This document shows positions 24,249 through 33,728 of a stretch of 64,000 nucleotides of DNA, piece by piece. Source of the stretch: Emcibacteraceae bacterium (GTDB lineage Bacteria; Pseudomonadota; Alphaproteobacteria; Sphingomonadales; Emcibacteraceae); contig JAWKXO010000001.1 in assembly GCA_041396985.1 (NCBI GenBank), positions 682,001 to 746,000 of the forward strand, written 5' to 3'. The translations under genes and the position numbers were made by a program. Each line of letters starts with the position of its first letter. Within the stretch, counting starts at the first letter, position 1. The notes beneath the pieces were generated by a model, which saw only the letters and a list, made by a program, of their open reading frames with translations, did not search any database and was not told where the DNA came from.

Positions 24249-25487
24249 TTAGGTTACTGCGCCAACCTGTTTAAATTCCGGTCTGTTCCAACGGCCTTCC
24301 TCCATGATTTTTTTAAGTTTTTCTACCGCATCCCAGACATTGACATAGGAAACATAGAGCGGCGTAAAGCCAAAGCGCATAATATCCGGTGCCCTGAAAT
24401 CACCAATGACATTGTCAGCAATAAGTGCCTGCATAATGGCAAAACCATTTTCACACGAAATAGAAACCTGACTGCCGCGGCGGGCATGGTCGCGCGGAGT
24501 GACAATTTTAAAATCATATCCTTTCAGGCGCTCATCTATAAGCGCAATGAAAAGATCGCATAATTTTAATGATTTTTTTCTAATTTCATTCATGTCCGCG
24601 TGCATAAAAATATCAAGCCCCACTGCTGAAAGGGCAAGGGATACAATCGGCTGTGTACCCGTGCTGAACTGCCAAATATCCTTGCGTGGCCGATAATCAC
24701 GTTCAAAACCAAACGGCTTATCATGCCCCCACCAGCCGGTCAGCGGTTGAACCGCCTTGCCCTGATGACGTTTTGCAACGAACATAAAAGACTGTGATCC
24801 TGGCCCGCCATTCAGATATTTATATGTGCATCCAAGGGCGAAATCCACATTTGAGCCGTTCAGATCAACAGGAAGTGCCCCGGCACTGTGGCAAAGATCC
24901 CATATGGTCAATGCCCCAACATCATGTGCTTTTCTGGTTATAGCTGCCATGTCATGGAGATGTCCGGTTTTATAATGTACATGGGTAAGACAGACTACGG
25001 CCACATCATCACGGATGGCATCCATAATTTCACCGTCTTCGGCAAAACGGATCTCATGGCCCCGGCCAAGCTGTTTAATAAGTCCCTGAACCATATAATT
25101 ATCAGTTGGAAAATTGCTTCCTTCCATCACGATTATTTTTCGGTCAGGGCGCTGCTCCAGCGCCGCCGCCACCAGTTTATAAACATTAAGTCCCGTTGCA
25201 TCGGCATAAATGACTTCACCTTCATCAGCACCTATCAGTTTCGCCACTTTATTGCCAAGCTTCTGAACAAGCGTAAACCAGCCCGCCTTGTTCCAGCTTT
25301 TAATCAGATCAGTACCCCATTCCAGTTCAATAACGTCTTTGGCCCGTGCCATAGCCGCTTTTGGCATGGCACCAAGGCTATTGCCGTCAAAATAGATCAT
25401 CCCTTCCGGAATATTGAATTCTTCAGCAAAGGGGGCTAATGGATCCTCATTATCCAGGGCAATAAAATCATCGCGGGTCAGTGTCAT
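24249..25487 (-). CDS. kynU: Kynureninase
   Basis: 412 residues, normal length. PLP enzyme of tryptophan breakdown that converts L-kynurenine to anthranilate and alanine. The PLP-binding lysine lies in CTYKYLNGGPG, and the family stretches YFDGNSLGAMP (about 28-38) and WDLCHSAGALPVDLN are present. It is divergent from a kynurenine-formamidase-like hydrolase across 107 bases, so the two may make consecutive steps. A tryptophan dioxygenase gene is not in the window. Confidence 0.95.
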   Translation of the reverse strand: MTLTRDDFIALDNEDPLAPFAEEFNIPEGMIYFDGNSLGAMPKAAMARAKDVIELEWGTDLIKSWNKAGWFTLVQKLGNKVAKLIGADEGEVIYADATGLNVYKLVAAALEQRPDRKIIVMEGSNFPTDNYMVQGLIKQLGRGHEIRFAEDGEIMDAIRDDVAVVCLTHVHYKTGHLHDMAAITRKAHDVGALTIWDLCHSAGALPVDLNGSNVDFALGCTYKYLNGGPGSQSFMFVAKRHQGKAVQPLTGWWGHDKPFGFERDYRPRKDIWQFSTGTQPIVSLALSAVGLDIFMHADMNEIRKKSLKLCDLFIALIDERLKGYDFKIVTPRDHARRGSQVSISCENGFAIMQALIADNVIGDFRAPDIMRFGFTPLYVSYVNVWDAVEKLKKIMEEGRWNRPEFKQVGAVT

Positions 25488-25594
25488 ATCCTATGGTCCA
25501 ATTTGATAAAAAAGCACATTATCATTGTTCAATGAGTGCGGCTATGTAAAAATATGAGCCTGACTATAACAAAATAATGATAAGGGGCAAATCA

Positions 25595-26458
25595 TTGAAA
25601 CCATACGAAACTATGGACCATGAAACACTGGAACGTGAATATAGTCCAAGCAGCTGTATTGACGATATTATGGTTTATATAAATCAGTATGAAAAACGCA
25701 GCGTGGAAGCGAGAGCAGTGCTTCAAGAGCAAATCCGGCCAGATATAAAATATGGAATTGAAGAACGATCCCATATGGATATTTTTGTGCCGGACGGTAC
25801 CGGTCCCTTCCCCGTTCAAGTTTTTATCCACGGCGGATACTGGCAGCAGCTCTCCAAAAATGAAAGCTGCTTTGCCGCCAAAAACTTTATTGATCATAAA
25901 ATTATTTTCATTGCCCTTGATTATACCTTGGCCCCACAGGCAAATATTCAAGAAATTATTGATCAGACAAGGCGCGGCATAATCGCCATATTAAAAAATG
26001 CGCCGTCTTTTAATGGCGATCCCGACAATATCACCATATCCGGCAGTTCCGCCGGTGGTCATCTTGTCGCGGAAGTGCTCAGTACCGATTGGAAAGCTTA
26101 CGGATATGATCGCTGCCCGTTAAAAGGAGCCCTTGCCATCAGTGGGGTTTTTGATCTGGAACCCTTGGTAAAAACCTATGTCAATGAACCACTTAAAATG
26201 AGCATAGAAGATGCCCGCGCCGCCAGTCCGCTTCATCATATTCCAAATGACTGCTGCCCGATTATATTTACCTACGGCGAGAATGAAACGTCCGAATTTA
26301 AACGCCAAACCCATGAATATATGGATGAATGTCTTCGCCGGGGGATTGAGTGTGCCTATCTGGATATGCCTGCGGTCAATCATTTTGATATTGTTTTTGA
26401 TTTAAATGAAAAGGACAGCCCATTGTTTCAGGCTGTCCTGCATCAGATTGAAGCATAA
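25595..26458 (+). CDS. Alpha/beta hydrolase, probable N-formylkynurenine formamidase (AFMID-like)
   Basis: 287 residues from the TTG at 25595, which has AAGGGG seven bases upstream and begins (M)KPYETMDHETLEREYSPSS; the ATG at 25577 has no ribosome site. The oxyanion motif HGGYWQ and nucleophile elbow GSSAGG (near 150-155) are those of AFMID-type kynurenine formamidases, and a His in AVNHFDIV completes the triad. The fold differs from the cyclase-type KynB. Divergence from kynU supports a role in tryptophan breakdown. Confidence 0.82.
   Translation: MKPYETMDHETLEREYSPSSCIDDIMVYINQYEKRSVEARAVLQEQIRPDIKYGIEERSHMDIFVPDGTGPFPVQVFIHGGYWQQLSKNESCFAAKNFIDHKIIFIALDYTLAPQANIQEIIDQTRRGIIAILKNAPSFNGDPDNITISGSSAGGHLVAEVLSTDWKAYGYDRCPLKGALAISGVFDLEPLVKTYVNEPLKMSIEDARAASPLHHIPNDCCPIIFTYGENETSEFKRQTHEYMDECLRRGIECAYLDMPAVNHFDIVFDLNEKDSPLFQAVLHQIEA
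26413..26438 (-). terminator. Terminator of the leucine-dehydrogenase operon, inside the convergent hydrolase gene
   Basis: GGACAGCC (26413-26420), a 10-base loop and GGCTGTCC (26431-26438): a perfect 8-bp stem. Read on the minus strand it is followed by TTTTCATTT, so it would terminate leftward transcripts coming from 27.5-31 kb, 22 bases after the stop codon. It lies wholly within the last codons of the rightward hydrolase gene. Confidence 0.7.
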
Positions 26459-26459
26459 A

Positions 26460-27521
26460 CTAAGCAGCTGATTTTTTCTTCAGCCTTGCTGCGGCCAGTA
26501 TTTCTTCAGCCATTTCATCGGCAACCACATTGGTCGGGCGCTGTTCTTTATCGGCGCGCTCAAAAATATGGATCAGCGTATTATAGATATTATCGACTTT
26601 CCGGTTCACCCAGTCGAGATCATAATTACCGCTTGTTTCCCCGGATACGTTGATTATGCCACCGGCATTAATTACATAATCAGGGGCAAATAAAATGCCC
26701 CTGTCCATAAGACGCACACCATGACTGTCATTGGCCAACTGATTATTTGCCCCACCGGCAATAATGGATGCTTTGATATTGGGGATCGTTTCATCATTTA
26801 AAATTGCCCCCAGTGCGCATGGGGATAGCACATCTGCCTTTACTGCCAAAATTTCCTCAGCCGGCACAATAGTCGCCCCGAATTTTTCCACAGCCATTAC
26901 CAGATTTTCAGCAACAATATCACTGACCAGCAGCTTTACCCCATCAGAATGAAGATATTCACAAAGATATTGTCCCACATGTCCAACCCCCTGAACCGCA
27001 ACGGTCAGTCCATCAAGTGTGTCCCTGCCCAGTTTATATTTCACGGCTGCTTTGATGCCGTTATAAATGCCTTTTGCAGTAAAGGGGGACGGATCACCAC
27101 TGGCATGATCCCCCTGCGGCAATCCGGCGACATAGTTGGTTTCTGTGGCAATCGTCATCATATCCTCGGTTGTCATGCCGACATCTTCAGCCGTAATATA
27201 AGTGCCGTCCAGGCTATCAACAAAGCGGCCTAGTGCTTTAAAAATCGCTTCCGATTTATCGGTTTTAGCATCCCCGATTATGACCGCCTTTCCACCGCCG
27301 AGCGGCAAACCGGCCATGGCGTTTTTATAGCTCATCCCGCGGGCAAGCCGCAGCACATCATTCAGGGCATCCATTTCATTTTCATATGGCCACATGCGGC
27401 AACCCCCGGCCGCGGGGCCGAGTGACGTATCATGCACAGCAATAAAGGCTTTTAAGCCGGTGTCTTTATCATTTAAGTAAGCGAGTTGCTCATGGCCCCG
27501 GAATTGATTTTTATCGATCAT
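26460..27521 (-). CDS. Leucine/phenylalanine/valine-type amino acid dehydrogenase
   Basis: 353 residues. NAD-dependent oxidative deamination of branched-chain or aromatic L-amino acids to 2-oxo acids. Catalytic Lys in the glycine-rich GLPLGGGKAVI, a second conserved stretch TAEDVGMTTEDM, and the Rossmann motif VQGVGHVGQYL near 180-190. Length fits leucine/phenylalanine dehydrogenases and is shorter than glutamate dehydrogenases; specificity is not decided. 17 bases downstream of the oxidoreductase gene, so the two are one operon, and it ends one base from the convergent hydrolase stop. Confidence 0.9.
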   Translation of the reverse strand: MIDKNQFRGHEQLAYLNDKDTGLKAFIAVHDTSLGPAAGGCRMWPYENEMDALNDVLRLARGMSYKNAMAGLPLGGGKAVIIGDAKTDKSEAIFKALGRFVDSLDGTYITAEDVGMTTEDMMTIATETNYVAGLPQGDHASGDPSPFTAKGIYNGIKAAVKYKLGRDTLDGLTVAVQGVGHVGQYLCEYLHSDGVKLLVSDIVAENLVMAVEKFGATIVPAEEILAVKADVLSPCALGAILNDETIPNIKASIIAGGANNQLANDSHGVRLMDRGILFAPDYVINAGGIINVSGETSGNYDLDWVNRKVDNIYNTLIHIFERADKEQRPTNVVADEMAEEILAAARLKKKSAA

Positions 27522-27538
27522 TTTATTCTTCTTCCCGC

Positions 27539-30500
27539 TCAGGAAGCCTGCTTCATTGGTGTTTTATTCTCAAGCTCATTCAAAAGCCGCTTCAGTTCAA
27601 TTTTGGCTTTTTGAATATTTTTATCCTTAACATGCCCATATCCCTTATAGGATAAGGGCAGTTCAAGAATTTTAAGGCACAACTCGTAATTGTCTTTGTT
27701 CAGTTTGTCGAGAATAAATTGAACAAGATCTTCATATTCCCTGATCAAAGCCCGTTCCATTTTACGTTCTGCTGAATAACCAAAAATATCAAACGGTCCA
27801 CCGCGCAGGAATTTTAATCTGGCCACAATTTTTAGTGCTGCCATCATCCACGGGCCAAACTCACGCTTTTTGATTTTTCCGGTAACCGGGTCTTTTTTCT
27901 CAAAAATCGGCGGGGCCATATGAAATTTCAGTTTATAATTGCCATCAAACTGGGTTTCCAGTTTCTTAATAAAATCACCGTTTGTATAAAGTCGTGCGAC
28001 TTCATATTCATCCTTGATAGCGAGCAGTTTATGATAGCTTTTTGCCACTGCTTCATAAATGGCACCTTTATCTGTTTTTCTCACTTTTTCCATGAACTTA
28101 AGATATTTTTCCGCAAGCGCCCCGTCCTGATATTGCTCAAGCATAATTGTCCGTTTTTCAATCATATCGGTGACATTGGTTGAAATTTTTTGCCCCTCAG
28201 CACCTTTAACCATCGGCGCGATAAATGCCTGCAAGCGCTCAAGATTATGAGCAGCCATCCGGCCACAGGAAAAGGTCTGTTTATTTTTTTCCACGGAGAC
28301 ACCGTTAAGGTCTATCGCTTTCAGTATGGCATCAAGGGATAAGGGGATAAGCCCTTTCTGCCAGGCATATCCCATCATAAACACATTGGTGGCAATGCTG
28401 TCGCCCAACAGGATTGTTGCCAGTTTTGTTGCTTCAATATAATGGCGACTGTCATCACGGGTGTGGGCTTCAACAGATTTTTTTAATTGTTCCTGTTTAA
28501 AATCAATGGCGTTATTTTCCACGAAGGCCGAAACCGGTGAATTATGGGAATTGATCACGGCACTGGCCCGGTCACTTCTGACACATTCAATTGCCTCGGG
28601 GCTTGCCCCGACCACCAGATCACAGGCGAGCAATAAATCAGCACAGCCCGTTAAAATATGGGGGGTTCTAAGCACATCAATATCCTTACCCAGCCTTACG
28701 TGAGTAAGCACAGCACCACCCTTTTGCGCCAGCCCGGTCATATCCAGCAGATTACTGGCCAGACCATCAATATGGGCTGCCATCCCCAGAATACCGCCAA
28801 TGGTCAGGACCCCGGTGCCACCGACACCGGTCACCAATATGTTATATTCGCTTTCCACTTCGCTCACTTTGGGAAGAGGAATATTTTCCAGAAGTGCATC
28901 AAGCCCGGTGACTTGTGGTTTTTTAAGCTTGCCGCCAATTACACTGACAAATGACGGGCAGAAGCCCTCAACACAGCTATAATCTTTATTACAGCTGGAC
29001 TGATTGATTGTGCGCTTGCGGCCATATTCTGTTTCAAGCGGCTCAACCGACACACAGTTTGATTTAACCGAACAATCCCCGCATCCTTCGCAGACCGCAT
29101 CATTGATAAACACCCGCCGGTCCGGGTCAGGAAATTTTCCGCGTTTACGGCGGCGGCGTTTTTCCGCGGCACAGGTCTGATCATAAATTATAATGGTGCA
29201 ACCATCTGTCTCCCGCGCTTCAAGCATTATGGCCTCTAGCTGATCCCGGTAAAGAATGGGGATATCCCCCGGAATTGCCCCGCGGGATTTATAACGCTCC
29301 AGATCCTCTGTCAGAATCCAGATTTTTCTGGCACCTTCACCGCGCATTTGCTGGGCGATTTTTTCGACCGTCAGTGCCCCTTCCACCGGTTGACCGCCGG
29401 TCATGGCGACAGCGTCATTATAAAGAATTTTATAGGTGATATTAACCCCTGCCGCGATCGAAGCGCGGATCGCAAGAATGCCGGAATGCTGATAGGTGCC
29501 ATCCCCCAGATTGGTAAAGATATGCTTTTCGTCAGTAAAGGGCGACTGACCGATCCAGGGTACACCTTCCCCGCCCATTTGCGTGAAGGTATCGGTTTTC
29601 CGGTCCATCCACATTGCCATGATATGGCAGCCGATCCCGGCCGTTGCCCGGCTTCCTTCCGGCACTTTGGTCGACGTGTTATGCGGGCAACCGGAGCAGA
29701 AAAAAGGTTTTCTGATCAGTGGGGACTGGTATTCTGCCTGCATCGCTTCGCGGCGGTTAAAATAGCGGCGGGCAAATTCAACCATCTTTCCTTTATAAAA
29801 ATGAGAAATCCGGTCGGCAATCACATGGGTGATCAGTCCCACAGATAAGTCATTTTCCGGCGGCAGCAGCCAACGGCCCTTTTCATCATATTTTCCGACC
29901 ACTTTCGGGCGTTTGTCGGCATGCCAGTTAAAGAGCTGCTGCTTAAGCTGGTTTTCAATAAGCTCCCGTTTTTCCTCAACAATCAGGATTTCTTCAAGCC
30001 CTTCACAGAATTTCCGCACTCCTTCCGGCTCAAGCGGCCAGGGCATACCGACCTTATAAAGGCGAAGGCCGATTTTTTCGGCTACCTTTTCATCAATGCC
30101 CAGCTCATAAAGCGCCTGACGCACATCGCCGTAGGTTTTTCCGCTGGTGATGATGCCAAAGCGCGGCTTGCTGCTGTCCATCACGACATAATCAAGTTTG
30201 TTTTTCTTGCCAAACGCCAAAGCGGCAAAAAGCTTATAACGCTGCAATCTGAAATCCTGTTCGCGCCAGACATCAGCCGGGCGGATATGGACGCCGCCTT
30301 CCGGCATTTCAAATTCATCATCGCCGGGGATCAGGATTTTTCGGTGTTCCCGGTCGAGATCAACGACACCCGTGCTTTCCGCCGTTTCGCTCGTCACTTT
30401 AAATGCCGTCCAGCAACCGCTATAACGTGACATGGCAATACCAAGAAGACCATATTCAACAAATTCCTGCATATTGGCCGGATAAAGCATCGGCAGCATG

Positions 30501-30994
30501 GTTGAATAAAAACTGTGATCAGATTGATGTGGGATAGTTGATGATTTACAGGCATGATCATCACCGGCAATCGCCAGCACGCCGCCGTAAGGCGACGTCC
30601 CGGCGGCATTGGCATGCCTAAACACATCGCAGCTGCGGTCAACGCCGGGACCTTTACCGTACCAGATACCGAACACACCGTCATATTTCGCGCCCTTATA
30701 CATATTAACCTGTTGGGTGCCCCAGACGGCGGTGGCCCCAAGCTCTTCATTAATACCTTCCTGGAAATAAATATTTTCCGCCCTTAAATATTTTTCGGCT
30801 TTATGAAGGGCCGCATCATATCCGCCAAGCGGTGAGCCGCGATAACCGGAAATAAACCCGGCCGTATTAAGCCCGGCTGCCTTATCACGCCAGTGTTGCA
30901 CAATAGGAATACGGACAAGGGCCTGTGTCGCCGTCATGAAGGCTCGACCTTCGGCCAGTTCATATTTATCATTCAGTGAAATTTCAATACCCAT
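27539..30994 (-). CDS. Fused indolepyruvate:ferredoxin oxidoreductase family protein
   Basis: 1151 residues from the ATG at 30994, which has GGAG upstream; an upstream extension to 31042 is less likely. Oxidatively decarboxylates 2-oxo acids (aryl or branched) to acyl-CoA with ferredoxin. Layout: TPP-dependent alpha-type part (N-terminal GYRGSPLGGYD; Fe-S/TPP core with CSGCPHNTST and GIGCHIMAMW), a ferredoxin-like cysteine region (CEGCGDC, then SSCNKDYSCVEGFCPSF), and a gamma-type part starting GVGGTGVLTIGG. It is the single-chain version of IorA-IorB found in many proteobacteria. Co-operonic with a leucine-type dehydrogenase, which supplies 2-oxo acids. Confidence 0.92.
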   Translation of the reverse strand: MGIEISLNDKYELAEGRAFMTATQALVRIPIVQHWRDKAAGLNTAGFISGYRGSPLGGYDAALHKAEKYLRAENIYFQEGINEELGATAVWGTQQVNMYKGAKYDGVFGIWYGKGPGVDRSCDVFRHANAAGTSPYGGVLAIAGDDHACKSSTIPHQSDHSFYSTMLPMLYPANMQEFVEYGLLGIAMSRYSGCWTAFKVTSETAESTGVVDLDREHRKILIPGDDEFEMPEGGVHIRPADVWREQDFRLQRYKLFAALAFGKKNKLDYVVMDSSKPRFGIITSGKTYGDVRQALYELGIDEKVAEKIGLRLYKVGMPWPLEPEGVRKFCEGLEEILIVEEKRELIENQLKQQLFNWHADKRPKVVGKYDEKGRWLLPPENDLSVGLITHVIADRISHFYKGKMVEFARRYFNRREAMQAEYQSPLIRKPFFCSGCPHNTSTKVPEGSRATAGIGCHIMAMWMDRKTDTFTQMGGEGVPWIGQSPFTDEKHIFTNLGDGTYQHSGILAIRASIAAGVNITYKILYNDAVAMTGGQPVEGALTVEKIAQQMRGEGARKIWILTEDLERYKSRGAIPGDIPILYRDQLEAIMLEARETDGCTIIIYDQTCAAEKRRRRKRGKFPDPDRRVFINDAVCEGCGDCSVKSNCVSVEPLETEYGRKRTINQSSCNKDYSCVEGFCPSFVSVIGGKLKKPQVTGLDALLENIPLPKVSEVESEYNILVTGVGGTGVLTIGGILGMAAHIDGLASNLLDMTGLAQKGGAVLTHVRLGKDIDVLRTPHILTGCADLLLACDLVVGASPEAIECVRSDRASAVINSHNSPVSAFVENNAIDFKQEQLKKSVEAHTRDDSRHYIEATKLATILLGDSIATNVFMMGYAWQKGLIPLSLDAILKAIDLNGVSVEKNKQTFSCGRMAAHNLERLQAFIAPMVKGAEGQKISTNVTDMIEKRTIMLEQYQDGALAEKYLKFMEKVRKTDKGAIYEAVAKSYHKLLAIKDEYEVARLYTNGDFIKKLETQFDGNYKLKFHMAPPIFEKKDPVTGKIKKREFGPWMMAALKIVARLKFLRGGPFDIFGYSAERKMERALIREYEDLVQFILDKLNKDNYELCLKILELPLSYKGYGHVKDKNIQKAKIELKRLLNELENKTPMKQAS

Positions 30995-31043
30995 GGCAAG
31001 CGCTCCAATGCCCATAATAGATAAAGGATAATAATTGCACATT

Positions 31044-31076
31044 TTTTGGGAAATTACCTTTCTATTTTGGGCAATT
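31044..31076. promoter_or_regulatory. Two direct repeats 21 bp apart between the oxidoreductase and Lrp genes
   Basis: TTTTGGGAAATT (31044-31055) and TTTTGGGCAATT (31065-31076) differ at one base and start 21 bp apart, two helical turns. Phased repeats of this sort suit an Lrp/AsnC octamer. They lie in the 135-base interval between the divergent genes, where both promoters must be. Confidence 0.55.
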
Positions 31077-31129
31077 TTCCTTATATTGCGAAAGAATATA
31101 TCATATTTATGACTTTTTAGGGTAAAATA

Positions 31130-31606
31130 ATGCTGGTTAAATTAAGTGATATTGACAGGAAGATTTTAAAGACCATTCAGCGGGACAGCAGCATCACCAA
31201 TAATGAGCTGGCCGATCTGGTCGGGCTGTCGGCTGCGCCATGCTGGCGACGCATAAAAAAGCTTGAGGAAATGGGTATCATTTCTAAAAGGGTCGGGCTG
31301 CTTGATCCCAAAGCACTCGGCCTTAACATCATTGCTTTTGCCAATGTCAAACTTTCCCATATTCAGGAAGATGCGCTTGAAAAATTTGAAAAGGAAGTGA
31401 TCAAATTTGACGAAGTGACCGAATGCTATACCATCAGCGGGTCTATGGATTTTCTGCTGCGCATTGTTACGGAAAATATGCAGTCATATGAAAAATTCCT
31501 GAGGCAGAAACTGCTTCGCCTTCCCATGGTCAGCGAGATTAATACCCATTTCGCCGTAACACAGGTCAAATATACCACCGCCGTGCCGCTTAAGCTTTCC
31601 GATTAA
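31130..31606 (+). CDS. Lrp/AsnC family transcriptional regulator
   Basis: 158 residues. N-terminal helix-turn-helix (about 8-50: DRKILKTIQRDSSITNNELADLVGLS) and C-terminal RAM ligand-binding domain (about 68-145). Such proteins sense amino acids and act as octamers. It is divergent from the oxidoreductase-dehydrogenase operon and is the natural candidate for controlling it. Confidence 0.93.
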   Translation: MLVKLSDIDRKILKTIQRDSSITNNELADLVGLSAAPCWRRIKKLEEMGIISKRVGLLDPKALGLNIIAFANVKLSHIQEDALEKFEKEVIKFDEVTECYTISGSMDFLLRIVTENMQSYEKFLRQKLLRLPMVSEINTHFAVTQVKYTTAVPLKLSD

Positions 31607-31690
31607 GCCACAAATAAATGACGGCAATTTCACTTTTATTTTTGGTGCTCAGGCACTATCCTTGAAGCCGAACAAAATAATGGTGGAAAA

Positions 31691-33664
31691 ATGATCAAAA
31701 AAATATCTGTTGTCCTTGGCTCGCTTACCCTTCTGACCGGCTGCGGTGATGATGTCACCGAAGCGCCCTATGGGTCCTGGGCATCACCGATCACGGCGGA
31801 ACTGACCACCCGCAATGCGGTCAGCTTAAGAAGCGTGCGTTTTGACGGTGATGATATTTACTGGATCGAAGGGCGCCCCGATGAAGGTGGCCGCCGCGTC
31901 ATCGTAAAGCGCGACAAGGACGGCAATGTCAGCGACGCCATACCGCAAGGGTTCAGCAGCCGAACACGCGTTCATGAATATGGCGGCGGATCCTATAATG
32001 TCTGGGACGGCACCATTTATTTTTCCAACCATAGTGACCAGAAACTTTACCGTTATAGCGGTAGCGGCGAACCGCAGGCGCTGACCGCCGATGGCTACCG
32101 CTATGCCGACTGTGTAATGGACGCTGGTCATAACCAGCTGATCTGCGTGCAGGAAGACCACAGCCACGAGGGCGAGCCGGTCAATACCCTTGTTTCCGTC
32201 AGTCTTGAGGGCGGTGTAAAGGTCAGAACCTTATTCAGCGGCACTGATTTTGTCTCCAGCCCCGCCATCAGCCCGGACGGCAAAACCATTGCCTGGATCA
32301 CATGGGATCATCCCAATATGAACTGGGACGATACAAAAATGTGGATGGCGTCCCTCACCCCGCAGGGCAGCCTGTCAGGGACCAAAACCGTGGTCAGCCG
32401 CGCCAGCCTGTCGGTGCAGGAACCACGCTGGACCGATGACGGAAAGCTATATTATATTTCCGACCCCGACGGCTGGGAAAACCTGCAACGCTATAATGAT
32501 GGTGAAAGCGCCCCCGTTACCGAAGAGGATGCGGAATTCGGCAGTTTCAGTTCGCTGGGCGCCCATTCATATGCCTATCTTGATAATGAAACCGCCGTCG
32601 CCGCCTATGATCAGGACGGTGTATCGCATCTGGCAACCATTGATCTGACAGACGGCGATGTTGATGAGATTAAAACCCCATATGTCAGTATTTCAAATGT
32701 TTATGCACATGCGGGCAAAATATACCTGATCGGCGCGACCACCACGACAGCTGCCGAAATTGCCGAATATGATAATGGCGATTTTATCACCATCAAAAAA
32801 AGCCAGGAACCGATTGTTGATGAAGATTATATCTCGGAGCCGGAGGCGATTACCTTTTCCAATTTATTGGGGGAGCCGACCCACGCTTTTTACTACGCGC
32901 CGAAAAATAAGGATTTCGTCGCCCCCGAAGGCGCACTTCCACCAACCATTGTCCGCCTTCATGGTGGCCCGGTCGGCGCGACCAGCTCCGCTTTCAGCGC
33001 AGGGAACCAGTTCTGGACATCGCGGGGTTTTGCCATCATCGATATTAATTACGGCGGCAGCACCGGTTATGGCCGCGCTTACCGCGAACGGCTGCGCGGG
33101 CAATGGGGCGTGGTTGATATCAATGACACCATTGCTGCGCTTGATTACCTGGTGGACGAAGGGCTGGCCGACCGCAAAAAACTGTTGATCCGCGGCGGCA
33201 GCGCCGGTGGATACAGCGTTCTGGTAGCCCTTAGCACCACGGATATTTTTGCCGCCGGCGCCAATTATTACGGCATCAGCGATCTGGAAATCCTGGCCCG
33301 TGACACCCATAAATATGAAAGCCGCTTTTTGGACAGCCTGATCGGTCGTTATCCGGAAGACATTGATATTTATAAGGAACGGTCGCCGATCAATCATCTC
33401 GACGGTTTTACCAAACCGCTTATTGTATTTCAGGGGCTCGCCGACCCGGTTGTCCCGCCGAACCAGTCGGAACTGATTGTGAAAGCGCTCCGCGATAAAG
33501 GCGTACCAGTGGCTTACTATCCATATGAGGGCGAATATCACGGCTTCGTCAAAAAGGAAAATATCATTCATAGCCTGGAAGCAGAGCTGGTCTTTTACGG
33601 TAAAATCCTCGGCTTTACCCCGGCTGGCGACCTGCCGGAAATCACGATTGATAATTTTTACTGA
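31691..33664 (+). CDS. S9 family (prolyl oligopeptidase-type) peptidase, lipoprotein
   Basis: 657 residues. Lipoprotein signal with lipobox LTGC (Cys near 19), so membrane-anchored in the periplasm or outer membrane. A beta-propeller-like region (about 45-380) is followed by the S9 catalytic domain: Ser in GGSAGG (about 508-513), Asp in GLADPVVPP (about 594-602) and His in EGEYHGF near 625. Relatives cleave short peptides, often after proline or as acyl-aminoacyl peptidases. Base composition is clearly richer in G and C than most of the window. Confidence 0.93.
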   Translation: MIKKISVVLGSLTLLTGCGDDVTEAPYGSWASPITAELTTRNAVSLRSVRFDGDDIYWIEGRPDEGGRRVIVKRDKDGNVSDAIPQGFSSRTRVHEYGGGSYNVWDGTIYFSNHSDQKLYRYSGSGEPQALTADGYRYADCVMDAGHNQLICVQEDHSHEGEPVNTLVSVSLEGGVKVRTLFSGTDFVSSPAISPDGKTIAWITWDHPNMNWDDTKMWMASLTPQGSLSGTKTVVSRASLSVQEPRWTDDGKLYYISDPDGWENLQRYNDGESAPVTEEDAEFGSFSSLGAHSYAYLDNETAVAAYDQDGVSHLATIDLTDGDVDEIKTPYVSISNVYAHAGKIYLIGATTTTAAEIAEYDNGDFITIKKSQEPIVDEDYISEPEAITFSNLLGEPTHAFYYAPKNKDFVAPEGALPPTIVRLHGGPVGATSSAFSAGNQFWTSRGFAIIDINYGGSTGYGRAYRERLRGQWGVVDINDTIAALDYLVDEGLADRKKLLIRGGSAGGYSVLVALSTTDIFAAGANYYGISDLEILARDTHKYESRFLDSLIGRYPEDIDIYKERSPINHLDGFTKPLIVFQGLADPVVPPNQSELIVKALRDKGVPVAYYPYEGEYHGFVKKENIIHSLEAELVFYGKILGFTPAGDLPEITIDNFY

Positions 33665-33689
33665 TGAATATCTGGATTAGAGAATAAAG

Positions 33690-33716
33690 CCGCCATGCTT
33701 AGTGTAAACATGGCGG
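33690..33716. terminator. Bidirectional terminator-like hairpin between convergent genes
   Basis: CCGCCATG (33690-33697), an 11-base loop and CATGGCGG (33709-33716), a perfect 8-bp stem in the 64-base gap between the S9 peptidase and the cytochrome gene. T-rich sequence follows on both strands but no long T-run. Confidence 0.6.
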
Positions 33717-33728
33717 AACTTAATTAAA

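Noticed and set aside
24888..25439. 183-codon open frame on the plus strand across kynU
   Set aside because: It is antisense to kynureninase, has no recognised domain or ribosome site, and kynU is supported by family motifs.
32864..33571. 235-codon open frame on the minus strand across the S9 peptidase
   Set aside because: Antisense shadow of a GC-richer gene; its composition is odd and no domain is recognised.
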